From NCBI GenBank assembly GCA_009663005.1, contig VIGQ01000547.1:5001-45391 (forward strand): DNA of 40,391 nucleotides. Direction: 5' to 3'. The position numbers and the translations under genes are program-made. Under the pieces are notes generated by a model that was not told the origin of the DNA, searched no databases, and saw only the letters and a list, made by a program, of their open reading frames with translations. Below, piece by piece: positions 1 to 9,710 of the stretch. Numbering within the stretch: the stretch's first letter is position 1; each line of letters starts with the position of its first letter. The DNA is from Actinidia chinensis (Eukaryota > Streptophyta > Magnoliopsida > Ericales > Actinidiaceae).

Positions 1-420
1 GAAAACAATAATAAGCCCGTCCCGTTCCCCTCTTTAGGACTGGTCAAGGAAGGGGAAAGGAAAATGATATTGGTGGTCACAATATTAAGGGGCCGGTAGG
101 TCAATGTACATCCACCACCGATTTGAATTCGGGGTAGGTTATCAATTCATTATTCTCATTTTTGACTACTGTTACCTCAAACTTTTTGGGAAGACACTTG
201 GGTGGGACTCACCCATTTGGAATTGCCAATTTGTATATAATACATGCATCAAGGAGCTTTGCACTTCCCACTAACAACTTCCTCATAGTTGGGTTCAATT
301 GCCGTGCATTGGCGCCCGGCTTAGCCCTTCCTCAAAATAAATGCGATGAGGTAAACAAGGGGGCTAATGCTGGGTAAATCGGCGAGTGTCCAACCTATGG
401 CCTTACGGTACATTCTTGAG
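1..420 (-). other. Athila-like reverse transcriptase, N-terminal part
   Basis: The minus strand shows the RT entry block RKAIGWTLADLPSISP, then about 40 codons later NYEEVV, then IGNSKWVPPKCLP, and close to the window edge a stretch resembling the F-P-F-L-D-Q and YYCF blocks that precede the catalytic motif. The Y-x-D-D catalytic site itself would lie left of position 1. Several frame changes are needed to follow it. The order and spacing of blocks make RT the only reasonable reading. Confidence 0.8.
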
Positions 421-859
421 CACTCCAAACAAATTCCTCTCCTGAGCTTTCGTTAGTGATGAGGATATCACACTGGAAAGATTCACATTCACCCTAAACA
501 TACATATTTAAGGGTAAAACGGTAAAGGCTTTTTCTTCAGGCGTAGGAGCCTAAAGTTCTGAGGTTGGGGCTTAATAGGATAGGAGTAAAGGCTCAAAAG
601 TGGGGGTCATTGACCCACTATCATTATAGACAAACCTCTAATCGTTATCCCTACTAAAAATTTCAACTTTCTCAGCTTTAAAGCAATCAAGACCCTCACC
701 AAACATCAACATTCTAGCTAAGGGGTCTTTCTACACACTGCCGCTCAAGTGCTCTTGCACTATGGATTCAATAATATTAACTTTCCGAATATCCTCTAAA
801 ATCCCCGGTGTTTTTCTGCATTAAACATTTAAGTTCAATAGCCATATTTCCAAAGACAA
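421..859 (-). other. Protease-RT linker of the Athila-like element
   Basis: Sequence between the recognisable protease and RT blocks of the minus-strand element. Immediately after the protease a K-V-x-F-G-N-M-A-I-E-L stretch is readable, which is usual there. The remainder has no motif I recognise and no long frame. It is interpreted as the variable linker by position only. Confidence 0.6.
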
Positions 860-1180
860 CTTTAAGGAGCACCCCCTCGCACATGGATGATGGCATCACA
901 TGTGGCTAGAAAGGTCGACCCAAAATGATAGGAATATTGATTTGGGCCATAGGGGTCTACAATCGGTTGAGTATTTAAAAACCACAAAATCCGGCGGGTA
1001 GTAAAACTTATTCAACTTTCACTAAAACGTCCCCACTATCCCCCTTAGGGCTTGATTAAGCGATCCGTTAGTTGGAGTTGAATCAGTAGGTTTTAGATAC
1101 ATAATCCCAAGTGTTCATTCACAGAGTATGGCAAAAATTCACACTTGATCCCAATCTAAAAGGCAAACCCCTCTATCCTT
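860..1180 (-). other. Athila-like protease domain
   Basis: Retropepsin-like aspartic protease that would cleave the gag-pol polyprotein. In the minus strand the catalytic region is visible as L-D-L-G-S-S-V-N only after allowing a lost T, followed by a recognisable LPYSV and HLGL stretch. About 75 codons later comes the end of the domain, I-L-G-R-(S)-F-L-A-T-C-D-A-I-I-H. An extra base splits the G-R-P-F step. The spacing between the two landmarks matches plant Athila/Tat proteases. Broken by indels. Confidence 0.8.
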
Positions 1181-1367
1181 GGTTTCCTATGACGCAAGTC
1201 ACGGTAGGCACCAGGGACTTTAACTTTTGGTGGGTCTTGACTTGAACTACGGGAATGGACATCCTTCGAAGGAAGGCATTCTCTCCGCATTCAAATCCTC
1301 TTAAACTGTACATAAGTCCTTAAGGAATTTAGATAAGAGGGCACACTTATTTTATGGTTCCAAGAGA

Positions 1368-1372
1368 GGTAG
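1368..1372. repeat. Left target-site duplication (ggtag) of the Tekay-like element
   Basis: The five bases ggtag directly precede the LTR start TGTAACG. The identical five bases follow the right LTR end TTTTACA at 9051-9055. A 5-bp duplication is standard for Ty3/gypsy integrases and fixes both ends of the insertion. Confidence 0.9.
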
Positions 1373-3124
1373 TGTAACGAACCCGCTCGACACCCCGTGA
1401 TCCATGCGGCATCGGTATCGTCACTCCGATTTTTCCTTCATAAAATTTCTTTAAAAACGTTTTGTTTCTTTTCTTTAAAAACTTTTCGTGTGCGGGCAAG
1501 CGAACATAACAAATTTATTTTCAAATCAATAAAAATTTAATATAAATCATTCATTTGAAATTACATGCCATTATGGGAGAGAGCGTACCTGTCTTAACAT
1601 TCATACACAACTTACAAATATTACTATTCAAAAGCCTTGTTATTCTAGTCCGGGCTATACTCGTGAATCATTGTCTTAGTACATGAGATAGTTCTAGCCA
1701 ATTCAACTCCATTTGCTTTCCTTTATCACCTGAAATATTGTCAAAAAACAATATTCCTAAGAACATTTGACTTAGCATATAACCATAATCTCTAACCATA
1801 AATTATCATACATATCAAATATAAAAATACCATGGTAGCTGGCATATAAATACATAACATGGAGAAAGATAAAAACATTTAATCTTTCGCAATAAACTGT
1901 TCAAAATTCATGCTGGTACATTGTATTTTGAGGTATCGGCAACATAATTCTTGAAACATTACTTATGCATATGACCTCCCGTACTTAGACGAGCTATACA
2001 TGATTTCCATACCCCCTGAGTCGGGGTATGCCGGCCGAGTACCTTCCCGAAAGAAGAGCTTGATGGTTATAGGCATATACATACAAAATATTTTCAAAAG
2101 ATTCCATATCATTCCATGGATTTGATTTGCATAGCATAACATAATTTCATGATATATCATATCATAAAAATAATTTACTCTACTTTGAGATTAAGGTTAC
2201 TTAGACTACCTTAGAGAGCAGGGTTACTACTTCAATTAAAATCGACACCCTTTAAATATGAAGATCGGTCAATTCATGAACATCATACTGAATTCCATCG
2301 CGATGGGATCTCATATCACTATTGATTTCAATATCTGATCACCTATGATCATGGTAACCACACTATATAATTTCTTTTTATCAAAATATTATGGTGTGTT
2401 TAGGCTGTGTTGGGCAGAAGAAAAGAGAAACTTTGGAGATATTACCCTTTCTCTTCTCTTCGGCTAACAGCTCTCTCTCTCTCTCTATCACTCTCAACAA
2501 TTTTTCTTTCTTTCTCTCTTCTCCTCTCCTCCGTGCCTACTCTCTCTCACACAATTTTCCTCTCTTTTCTATACATATTTTATATAAAAACAGATTTGAT
2601 ATATATAACATAATCATTACTTTAAACATCATTATTTTTTCTTTTCTTGTTTTTTAAACTATCTCCCTCTATTTCTTACACACCCGTACATATAATATCT
2701 AGATTATATTATTATCCTTTTTTGCTTTCTTTTTTCGTTAATAGAAAAGTAAAGTTTCTTTTCTTTTGTTTTGTCCCTTCTCATCGTCTCTTTCTTTTTT
2801 CTTCTTTATAGACTAACAAAATAGACTTGTAGCAAACAAAAACAACCGCGAGGCGGCTGATGGTTCGTCACCCATGACGCCATAAAAATATTTTATAAAA
2901 TTACACTCAAATCCTTCAACTTAAATATCCTCTTTAATTTTTTTTATCCCAAAAAGTTTGAATCTTTTAATTAACCCCAAAATAATTTAAATTTAATAAT
3001 TCATATTTTTGTAAAAATTGAAGAATTCTACTTAATACTTGGAACATACATATATTGTTTCATATTTCATGCATATCATATATATTTTAGAGAATGAAAA
3101 TTTAAATTTGGGAGGGGTTTTACA
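1373..3124 (-). repeat. 3' LTR of the Tekay-like element (full length, 1752 bp)
   Basis: Starts TGTAACGAACCCG and ends GGGGTTTTACA, giving mirror ends TGTAA/TTACA. From about 1741 onward it matches the right LTR closely, for example CTAAGxACATTTG, a dyad at 2008-2030, ATATGAAGATC, a CT-rich stretch at 2440-2550 and the last 100 bp. Positions 1373-1740 have no counterpart in the right copy, yet the TG start and flanking duplication show they belong to the LTR. Open frames inside (for example the serine/leucine-rich one at 2391-2657) come from the CT tract and are not genes. Confidence 0.88.
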
Positions 3125-3138
3125 TTCTTCCATCCCTT
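3125..3138 (-). promoter_or_regulatory. Polypurine tract priming plus-strand synthesis
   Basis: On the minus strand the 14 bases AAGGGATGGAAGAA (13 of 14 purines) lie immediately before the LTR start TGTAAAAC. This is the expected position and composition for the polypurine tract, between the chromodomain end and the 3' LTR. Confidence 0.8.
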
Positions 3139-3184
3139 ACAAAAAGTTGTCCTCCAAACTTTAGAATTTACTTTTACATTTCGA

Positions 3185-3335
3185 AGAAAAAAGGATAGCG
3201 TTTCGCATTTCGGCTCTTCTCCATGTCGACTCCTTCAGTTGTGTCATTCCGCCATAGGACGCCACAACGGAATGACCTTGTTGAGAAGGACTTGATCACG
3301 TTGGTCTAAAATTTGAACAGGCTACTCGACATACG
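3185..3335 (-). other. Chromodomain at the C-terminus of the Tekay-like integrase
   Basis: After DLSYVE at the end of the integrase tail, the minus strand reads VQILDQRDQVLLNKVIPL, then, with one frame change, V-L-W-R-N-D-T-T-E-G and a M-R-K/N-x-K-R-Y-P-F-F end. This is the plant chromovirus chromodomain layout (I-L-D-x-R, then V-K-W-R/W-R-N, then T-W-E...Y-P-x-L-F). The tryptophan of the usual T-W-E step is replaced or shifted here. Chromodomains of this group are known to direct integration to marked heterochromatin, which fits the satellite-rich surroundings. Confidence 0.8.
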
Positions 3336-3339
3336 ACAA

Positions 3340-4445
3340 ATCTTTCGTCATTTTACGGCTGGTGTTCAATGCCATTTGGACTTTGGGTCGAATTACATAC
3401 TGTTTCAACATCGAAACGTGAAAAAACATTGTGAAGCTTGCCAATTCCAGTGGAGGCAAGAGCGATAGGCAACTGGGCCAATCTTCTCTAGAATTTTCCA
3501 AATGTCCAATGTAACGTGGATTTAGCTTTCCTTTCATTCCAAAAACGAAAGATACCCTTAGATGGGGATACTTCAAAAATACATGACCCTTGAAAGAATT
3601 TCAAAATCTTTCCTACGCTTGTCGGCATAAAACTCTTTGACGGACTCGGGCTGTACGAATCGGTGGTTGTATCAAGGAATATTCTATGTGGTATCTTATA
3701 CAATTTGAGGACCTAGGAGTCTTTCATCTCCACTTCAGTCCAGCACAAGTGGGAGATCGACATCTTCTTCAACAATGCGTCAAATAGGGCCCATTGAATG
3801 CTAGCGTGAAACTGTTATTGTAGCAAATTTACTAACGGGTAAATGCTTTCCCAACATCCTTTGAAGTCCAAAGGGCATAACCGTAATAAATCTTTAGTAT
3901 TGAATCACTCTCTCCGAGGTCCATCGGTCTGAGGGTGAAAAACAGTGCTAAAATTCAATTGGAGTTTTCCAGAGCTGCTTGCCAAACTTTCCAAAACTGT
4001 GAGATGAACCTCAGGTCGCGATCAGATACGGATGTAGACATAGGCCGTTCCATCCAGGAAGGACAAATGATTTTCTTTATGTAACAAATGGCAAGTGTAT
4101 CCAACTTATGCGTGATCTTGATAGCCTAAGAATGTGCTGACTTGGTTAGACGGTCAAACAATACCCAAATGGTATCGTCCTTATCGAACGTGGTACACCT
4201 ACAGAAAAAATCCATCATAATGGTTCCCACTTCCATTCGTGATGGGAAGAGGAAGTCGGTAGTCCTCCTGGTCATTGGTGTTCCGCTTTCACTCTTTGAT
4301 AGGAATGCACCGTGCTACTACCTTGCAACGTCTTTCTTCATGCTTGGCCACCAAAGATTTTCCTCAAAATTGTGGTACATTTTGGTGCATCCTGGGTGAA
4401 TAGCAAATTTCGAACTATGAGCTTGCTTCTAAAATTTGTTGCTTG
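3340..4445 (-). other. Integrase domain of the Tekay-like element, with GPY/F-like C-terminal module
   Basis: Inserts the cDNA into the host genome. The N-terminal HHCC zinc finger is recognisable: AHSSKFAIHPG (about 4395-4435) with its two histidines, then WWPSMKKDVAR and a cysteine region with QRVKAEHQ. The catalytic core shows DRLTKSAH (about 4135-4160; first aspartate), SVSDRDLRF (about 4005-4035; second aspartate), and HPQTDG followed by SE/RE (about 3905-3940; glutamate region disturbed by an indel). The C-terminal part reads VSPSKGIFRF, GKLNPRYIGH (the GPY/F-type module, about 3490-3570) and FHVSMLKQYV (about 3395-3425). It leads straight into the chromodomain. Confidence 0.88.
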
Positions 4446-4739
4446 ATTTTGCCGAATGTGGTACCACAATCTGTCATTCAACTCAAAACGCCGTCAACAA
4501 AAGAAAAAATCATTGGCTTTTCCTGCTCCACTTATCACGGAGTTTCCTCAAACGTTATCCTCCATTTGCGTTGCCTTGATCGTCTCTTTTTTGTTTTATG
4601 ATAGTGGGCTCCACCGTAAAAACTAAAAAAAAAAAAATGAAAAAAAAAAAAACAAAAAGGAGCGAAAACATGCATCTCCTTGTGAGGAACGATCTCTATA
4701 TCAAATTTCCTTAAATCTTCTAGTAGTGTTGGGTGTTGT

Positions 4740-5325
4740 ATCATGTATGCCCAAATTGCGAAAGATTTTCGACTGAGTGCATCTACTACAACATTTGCTT
4801 TACCAGGGTGGTTAAAGAATCGTAGGTCGTAATCCTTTCATAAGTTACAACAAACGTCGCTGTCGCATTGAGCTCTTTTTGGGTTGAAAATGTACTTGAG
4901 ACCTTTGTGGTCGTATAAATCTCAACATGGCTCTCCATACAAATAATGACGCCAGATTTGAGGGCAAAAATCAACTGCTGCAAGTTCCAAATCGTGGTGG
5001 GTAGTTCTTCTCATAAGGCTTAGTTGTCGTGAGGCATAAGCAATCACTTTCCCGTTCATGCATCAGAACACATCCAAGTCCCTTAAAGTGGGCATCGCTA
5101 AAAATCACATAGCCACCCTCTCCCGTTGGTAGGAGTCAGAATAGGAGCCGATATCAACCGTGTCTTCAACTCTTGAAAAATTGTCCTCACAATCTGCATC
5201 CCACTTGTAAAGTCACGTGCTTTCGGGTCAACCTGTCATTGGTGTCGCAGTCGTGAAAAGTCTTGCACAAATCGTCTGTAATAACGCGAGTACTCCAAAA
5301 AGCTTCTGATCTCTAAGCATTTTTG
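4740..5325 (-). other. RNase H domain of the Tekay-like element
   Basis: Degrades RNA in the RNA:DNA hybrid. In the minus strand, past the [11 protein letters not shown] (about 5060-5085) is followed by [10 protein letters not shown] (about 5000-5030), FALK (near 4965), EIYTT...FSTQKELN (about 4880-4925) and finally HPGKANVVVDALSRKS (about 4770-4815), the standard end of Ty3/gypsy RNase H. The frame shifts at least four times. All main blocks are in order. Confidence 0.85.
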
Positions 5326-5329
5326 GTGT

Positions 5330-6021
5330 GGCCAATTCACAACGGCTTCAATTTTTGGGGTGACAGAAAAAGAATTCCCTCATTTGAAATAACGTCCCAA
5401 AAAGGCCAATCCTCGAAAGCCAAAACTCGCACTTTTTGACTTCGCAAAAAGTTTTCTCCTCCTTAACGTTGCCAAAGTTATCCGTAGATGTCGCTCCATG
5501 GTCCTCATTATTCTTGAATAAATGAGGATGTCGTCAATAAAGACATAATGAAATCGTCGAGGTAAGATTTGATATACGATTCATTAGTCCCATGAAAGCT
5601 GCGGGGGCATGGTTAATCCAAATGAACATCACGTAAGAATTCGTGGTCCATAGCGTGTACGGAACGCGCTCTGTGAATATCCTCTGGCTTGATCTTCAGT
5701 GGTGATACCCTGACCGAAGATCTATTTGGAAAATACTTGGGCACCTTGAAGGTGGTCAACTAAATCGTTGATCCGGGGTAAAGGATACTTGTTCTTTATG
5801 GTGACTCGATTGAATTCTCTATAATCGAGGCACAATTCATGGCCGTCTTTCTTTTTTACAAACAAACTGGGGCACCCCAAGGGTGAGGGTACTTGGTCGG
5901 ATAAAACCCTTATCCAATAACTCTGAAGTTGAAGCTTTAATTCTTTCAATTCGACAGCTGCCATTCTGTATGGAGCCTTCGAAATTGGAGGTTGCCCGGA
6001 ACTAGTCGATGGGAATTCCAA
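5330..6021 (-). other. Reverse transcriptase domain of the Tekay-like element
   Basis: RNA-dependent DNA polymerase. A 100-codon open stretch (5722-6021) contains [19 protein letters not shown], then [38 protein letters not shown] and QGAQVFSK, the classical first RT blocks of Tekay/Del elements. After a frame change come IDLRSGYHH (about 5700-5730) and, near 5516-5545, VFIDDILIY, the catalytic F/Y-x-D-D motif with both aspartates present. The palm core is therefore intact apart from frameshifts. Confidence 0.92.
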
Positions 6022-6239
6022 TCCCTATTGGGAGGCACTCAACAAATCATCTGGAAATACGGTCTAAAAATTCTTTCACAAACTAGGATATCAGAGGGTT
6101 GATCTATTTGGTGTACACTCTACGATAGAGGCAAGGTAACTTACATCCTTTTCTAAGAAACGTCGTGCATACATGTAAGGATGAGGTAGGGTGGGGGGAA
6201 ACCACCTTCTCCCTCAACTGATAATTTTGGTTGCATAGG

Positions 6240-6560
6240 AATTTGAAATTTTACTTTCTTGTTCACACAATCGATGGTGGCATAATTTGAAAACTAACCA
6301 ATCCATTCCAAAATAACATCAAATTTTTGGATGTCTAAGAGATTAGATTTGGATTCCACATGTAGAAGAACATCATGAACTGAAGTTTCACACTCCCTAA
6401 AGATATGTGGAACCCAATTAATGGAGTCTCCAGACGGAGTGGAAACATGTAAGGTAAAGTTTAAAGGTTGAGGAGGGTAGACAATTTAGTGGCAAAATGA
6501 GGAGCGACAAAGAGTGAGTAGAACCTGAATCATCAATATATGAGCAGGATATGAATCAAT
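6240..6560 (-). other. Protease domain of the Tekay-like element
   Basis: Aspartic protease releasing the pol enzymes. The minus strand reads ID(D)SGSTHS at about 6510-6537, with one extra D from an insertion, the normal motif being I-D-S-G-A/S-T-H-S-F. Further on, KFDVILEWIG and NYATIDC...NKKVKFQIP (about 6245-6350) match the usual domain end F-D-V-I-L-G-M-D-W-L, with the G-M-D partly damaged. Spacing is right for the family. Confidence 0.85.
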
Positions 6561-6616
6561 GATGAGTATACCTGAGACCATAATGGGAGGCTATACGTCT
6601 CCAGGTACAAGTGAAA

Positions 6617-7603
6617 TTACTCTCCCTTGATGAAGTGCCCCTTCCGCAGTAGAAGTAGTCTTTGAACGGATTGGGATGGTGCTGAGGTAGAAACAGACCA
6701 TAGTCCGTGAATGATTAAATTTGGGACAGTCCCTATCATATGGCCTGTTGGCCACACTTGAAGGCATGCTCCTGTCTCCACATTAACCAATGGTTCCCTT
6801 GTGAAAAACTTTCCATACTTAAGGCATTGTGGATAAGTTCCCTTAAATGATGATGATGAGTAGTTCTTACTCACTGTTCCCGTGTTTGACTTCTTGGATT
6901 GAATTGCATTGACCCCCTTGGTCCATTGGATGCTTTCCTTTCCTCTGATTGTATCGGTCTTGATTAGAGTATTCTTCGTTGTACTCCTTTCATCTAGGAG
7001 TGCACAATTCACCCACTTCTGCATACGTAGGCAACCGGAGCAACTCAGTCGACTCTTGATGTTATTGTAAAACCATCCTCAAATTTTCTTGCTTTCTTTC
7101 CTCGTGGTCCACCATTATACGGGGCCATATCGCCCGCCAATTCCGTGAAACTGGCCTCATAGGCCATCACTGTTTATTTCCTTGCCCGTTAAGTGAATAA
7201 ATCCTTGAGTTTCTTTGACTTAGTGCTTGTGGAAATACTTATCATGAAAACGGCTTGAACCGTCTCCCAAGTCATGTTGGGATCCCTCTCCGAAGTGAGT
7301 AGCCACCATCAGCGCCTCTTCTACCCCCCCCCCCACACATGTAGGCGGCGAAACTTAAACCTTTATGATCCGTGCATGGAAATACTGTGTAGTCTTTCTG
7401 ATCTCTTGAACACGTATGGCCACTTCGGGATCAGTCGTGCCCTCAACGTTGGGGGCCTTAGTCACGGAATTGTTGGATCGTTGGACCCTGGGTAGGGATT
7501 ATGGTACTCCAGAGCATGAACCAAAGCCTTCTAAGACTCTATCAATTCTATTGGTTCAGGGTTGGTCTCCCTCCCCTTGTCCTCCTCACATTCTTGTTGC
7601 CAT
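6617..7603 (-). pseudogene. gag: gag (capsid and nucleocapsid) of the Tekay-like element
   Basis: Structural protein forming the virus-like particle and binding genomic RNA. The likely start is the ATG at 7603-7601 (M-A-T-R-M, then arginine/glycine-rich), 40 bp from the truncated LTR; a frame break follows at once. Capsid-type blocks are readable around 7060-7270: a D-x-x-x-T-W-E-T-V-Q-A-V-F stretch, then VMAYEASFTELAGDMAPY, typical of plant gypsy capsids, then RLPTYAE near 7030. A 135-codon open piece (6617-7024) holds the nucleocapsid, where PQCLKYGK and a knuckle resembling C-x-x-C-x-x-x-GHMI-x-x-x-C can be seen at about 6720-6800, with the second and last cysteines lost to frameshift or substitution. 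A 13-base C run at 7325-7337 interrupts the frame. Confidence 0.82.
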
Positions 7604-7642
7604 GAGTCTATAAACACAGATAGACTTGAATGTAAGGCAACA
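7604..7642 (-). other. Collapsed leader between 5' LTR and gag
   Basis: Only about 40 bp separate the end of recognisable LTR homology from the gag ATG. A normal element has an LTR end, a tRNA-complementary primer-binding site and a leader here. Reading the minus strand I see no TGG-starting tRNA-like 18-mer. The left LTR carries 368 bp that should also be present here, so a deletion has joined mid-LTR to the gag start. Confidence 0.65.
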
Positions 7643-9050
7643 ATTAATAATATTCCTAAGCACATTTGCTTGCGTATAACCATAATCTCTAACATAGATT
7701 TTATATACATATCAAAACATAAAAAATACCCTGGTAGAGCATATTCACATAATAGCGTGGAGAAAGATAAAACATTAATCTTTCGCAATAACTTATTCAA
7801 AATTATCCTTGTACTTGTATTTTGACTATATCCGAGTCAATTTAATTCTTGAAACATTACATTATGCATTATGACCTCTCGTACTTAGACGAGTTTATAA
7901 TGATTCCATACCCCCTGAGTTGGGGTATGTAGCCGAGTACCTTACCGAAAGGCAGAACTTGATGTTCATAGGCATAAATACAAAATATTTTCAAAAGATT
8001 CATATATATTCCAGGGGATTTAATTTGACATAGCATAACATAATTTCATGCATATATCATATCATAAAAATAATTTACTCGACTTTAGAGATTAAGGTTA
8101 CTTAGACTACATTAAAGAGCAGGGTTACTTACTTCAAATTAAAAAAAAAAAAAAAAACAAAAAAATCGACACCCTTAAATATGAAGATCAGTCCTCATGA
8201 AACATCATACAGAAAATTTCCATCTCGACGGATCTCATCTCACTATGATTTCAATATTGATCACCTATGATCATGGTAACCACACTATATAATTCTTTTT
8301 ATCAAATATATGGTGTGTTTGTCGGCGTGTTGGGCAGAAGAAAGATAAATTTGGAGATATTCCCCTTTCTCTCTCTTTCGGCTAACAGCTCATTCTCTCT
8401 CTCTCACTCTCACAATTTTCTTTCTTTCCTCTTCTCCTATCCCTCCGTGCCTTCTCTCTCTCACACAATTTTCTCTTCTTCTATACTATAATATTACCAA
8501 CCATATGTATATATATAAAAAATAATCATACGTAAACATCATTATTTTTTTCTTTTTTCTTTTTTTTTTCCAACTACTCCCCTCTATTTCTTTACACACC
8601 GAAATAATATATAGATATATAGATATATATATAATCCCTTTTTTTTTCTTTTTTTTCTTTTTTAATAGAAAAGTAAAGTTTCTTTTTCTTTTTTTTCCCT
8701 TACTCATCCGTGCTCTTCTTCTTCTTCTTTATAGACTACAAAATAGACTTGTAGCAAAAAAAAAACAACCGCAGGCGGATGATGTTCGTCACCCTGAGCC
8801 ATATCAAAATATTTTATAAAATTACACTTCAAATCCTTCAACTTAAATATCCTCTTTAATTTTTTTTATCCCCAAAAAGTTAGAATCTTTCATTTAAACC
8901 CCAAAATAATTTAATTTAATAATTCATATTTTTGTAAAAATTCTGAAGAATTCTACTTAATACTTGGAACATACATATATTGTTCATATTTCATGCATAT
9001 CATATATATTACTTAGAGAATGAAATATTTTAAATTTTTGGGATTTTACA
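7643..9050 (-). repeat. 5' LTR of the Tekay-like element, truncated at its internal end
   Basis: Matches 1741-3124 of the left LTR. Both share the dyad CATACCCC...GGGGTATG (here 7907-7929), ACTTAGACGAG, ATATGAAGATC, CCACACTATATAAT, a CT-rich stretch (8350-8480) and the end ATTTTACA. It carries an A-rich insertion at 8141-8165 that is absent from the other copy. The counterpart of left LTR 1373-1740 is missing. A minus-strand TATA-like box could lie in the ATATATATA stretch near 8505-8520, but the AT richness makes that a weak call. Confidence 0.9.
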
Positions 9051-9055
9051 GGTAG
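9051..9055. repeat. Right target-site duplication (ggtag) of the Tekay-like element
   Basis: The bases ggtag directly follow the LTR end ATTTTACA and are identical to 1368-1372. Confidence 0.9.
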
Positions 9056-9710
9056 ATTTATTTTGACTTGTTTGAAAGTCTCATAAATCTCAGAACTCAA
9101 ATTGTTCTCTGGTTTGGATAACCAATGGAAAAATGGGGCATGAGTAAAAATCTCACGTTCTTCCCTTAAGACCTCCTCACTCTTGGATACTGACCCACTT
9201 TTTTCTTTCCTCTCATCGTTCCCTTTTTTCATTCTTGTTCTCTTCCTCTCTCGGCACTCCCTCACTCTCTTTTTTTTCACCAGTCTCTCTATCGCCTCTA
9301 ATCGTACCCTCAACTACTTTAGATGCCTCTCCCCTACCCTTAGGATCAATAGGAAGAATAGTCTTAGTAATAGTCTTACCACTTCTTAAAACGTGATGGC
9401 TTGAACTTGCTCATGGCCAGAAGATGGTTGGTTCGAGATTCAGTGGAAGCACATTGCCTAGATGGGTTTGGTTGAGGTTGTCAGGTAACTAACATTCTCA
9501 GTAAGGGTCAAGGCTTGTGTGAGAAGAGTCAATGGACTTTAATGTCATCCAATGTCTTATAACCTAGTAAATTTACCCTCTTGGGATTGAATGAATTGTT
9601 GGAGGGGATCCTTCAATGACCTTTTCTATGGGGGTCATATATGTGTTGGATAGCTTGAGGTGGAGGTTGGAAGCTTTGGTAGCGTTGAGAAATGATGTGA
9701 ACTAGGCACA
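9056..9710 (-). pseudogene. Athila-like gag, C-terminal part (right half of the split host element)
   Basis: Minus strand continues the element seen at 1-1372. Nearest the insertion it reads FFHWLSKPENNLSSEIYETF and KQVKINLP, a conserved block in Athila/Tat gag proteins. On the other side of the insertion the next conserved piece (KFLKDLCTV) follows. Before it lies a lysine/arginine/glutamate-rich stretch (about 9180-9310), and further right a broken region with PLQQFIQSQE near 9580-9610, resembling the variable gag C-terminal linker. The N-terminal capsid half is absent: recognisable gag stops at about 9710, where satellite sequence begins. Open piece 8984-9313 runs across the boundary into LTR sequence, so its last codons are not gag. 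Confidence 0.75.

Larger units (their letters stand above)
1..1372 (-). pseudogene. Athila-like Ty3/gypsy pol remnant: protease and start of reverse transcriptase
   Basis: Left half of a decayed plant LTR retrotransposon, read right to left and running off the window start. Translating the minus strand in shifting frames gives, in order: a conserved gag-end block (KFLKDLCTV near 1304-1338), an aspartic protease whose active-site region reads like DLGSSVN after one missing base (near 1130-1160), the protease-end motif FLATCDAIIHVRGG (about 865-915), a low-conservation linker, then RT beginning with KAIGWTLADLPSISP (about 358-405) and continuing through IGNSKWV (about 195-225) to a segment resembling FPFLDQ...YYCF at the window edge. 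Placement in Athila rather than Tat/Ogre rests on that last segment and the protease motifs (family knowledge). There are many stops and one-base indels, so it is non-functional as written. The rest of RT, RNase H, integrase and the 3' LTR lie outside the window. Confidence 0.85.
3185..7603 (-). pseudogene. Frameshifted gag-pol region of the Tekay-like chromovirus
   Basis: The internal coding region, read from 7603 down to about 3185. Every expected domain of a chromovirus polyprotein can be followed in the correct order by changing frame: gag with zinc knuckle, protease, RT, RNase H, integrase, chromodomain. The longest uninterrupted pieces are only 66-135 codons. About 4.4 kb is the normal size for this lineage, so there has been little large deletion inside it. 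The damage is mostly one- and two-base indels plus an A-rich patch at 4625-4658 between RNase H and integrase. Whether this is ancient decay or sequencing error cannot be settled from the window alone. Confidence 0.9.
1373..9050 (-). mobile_element. Nested Tekay/Del-like chromovirus (Ty3/gypsy LTR retrotransposon), defective
   Basis: A 7678-bp element inserted in the Athila-like remnant and in the same minus orientation. Ends are TG (1373) and CA (9050), flanked by ggtag duplications. The two LTRs match over about 1.38 kb. Internal order right to left is gag with CCHC knuckle, protease, RT, RNase H, integrase with GPY/F-like tail, chromodomain, polypurine tract. The gene order and the chromodomain after integrase define a chromovirus; the RT and integrase wording is closest to plant Tekay/Del (inference from remembered family patterns). 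It cannot be autonomous as written: all domains are frameshifted and the internal end of the 5' LTR with the primer-binding site is missing. Confidence 0.9.

Noticed and set aside
1373..1740. Considered as a separate element left of the LTR, because the right LTR lacks it
   Set aside because: The TG start at 1373 and the ggtag duplication shared with 9051-9055 place it inside the left LTR.
2391..2657. 88-codon Ser/Leu-rich frame that could suggest a signal peptide or membrane protein
   Set aside because: It lies in the CT-rich stretch of the LTR, and the matching frame is broken in the other LTR.
4142..4399. 85-codon plus-strand frame
   Set aside because: It is antisense to recognisable integrase motifs on the minus strand.
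7562..7825. 87-codon plus-strand frame and the overlapping minus-strand 89-codon frame
   Set aside because: Both span the gag start and the truncated LTR; only the gag start is supported, and in a different, interrupted frame.
8486..8707. 73-codon lysine-rich minus-strand frame
   Set aside because: It comes from T/AT-rich low-complexity sequence within the right LTR.
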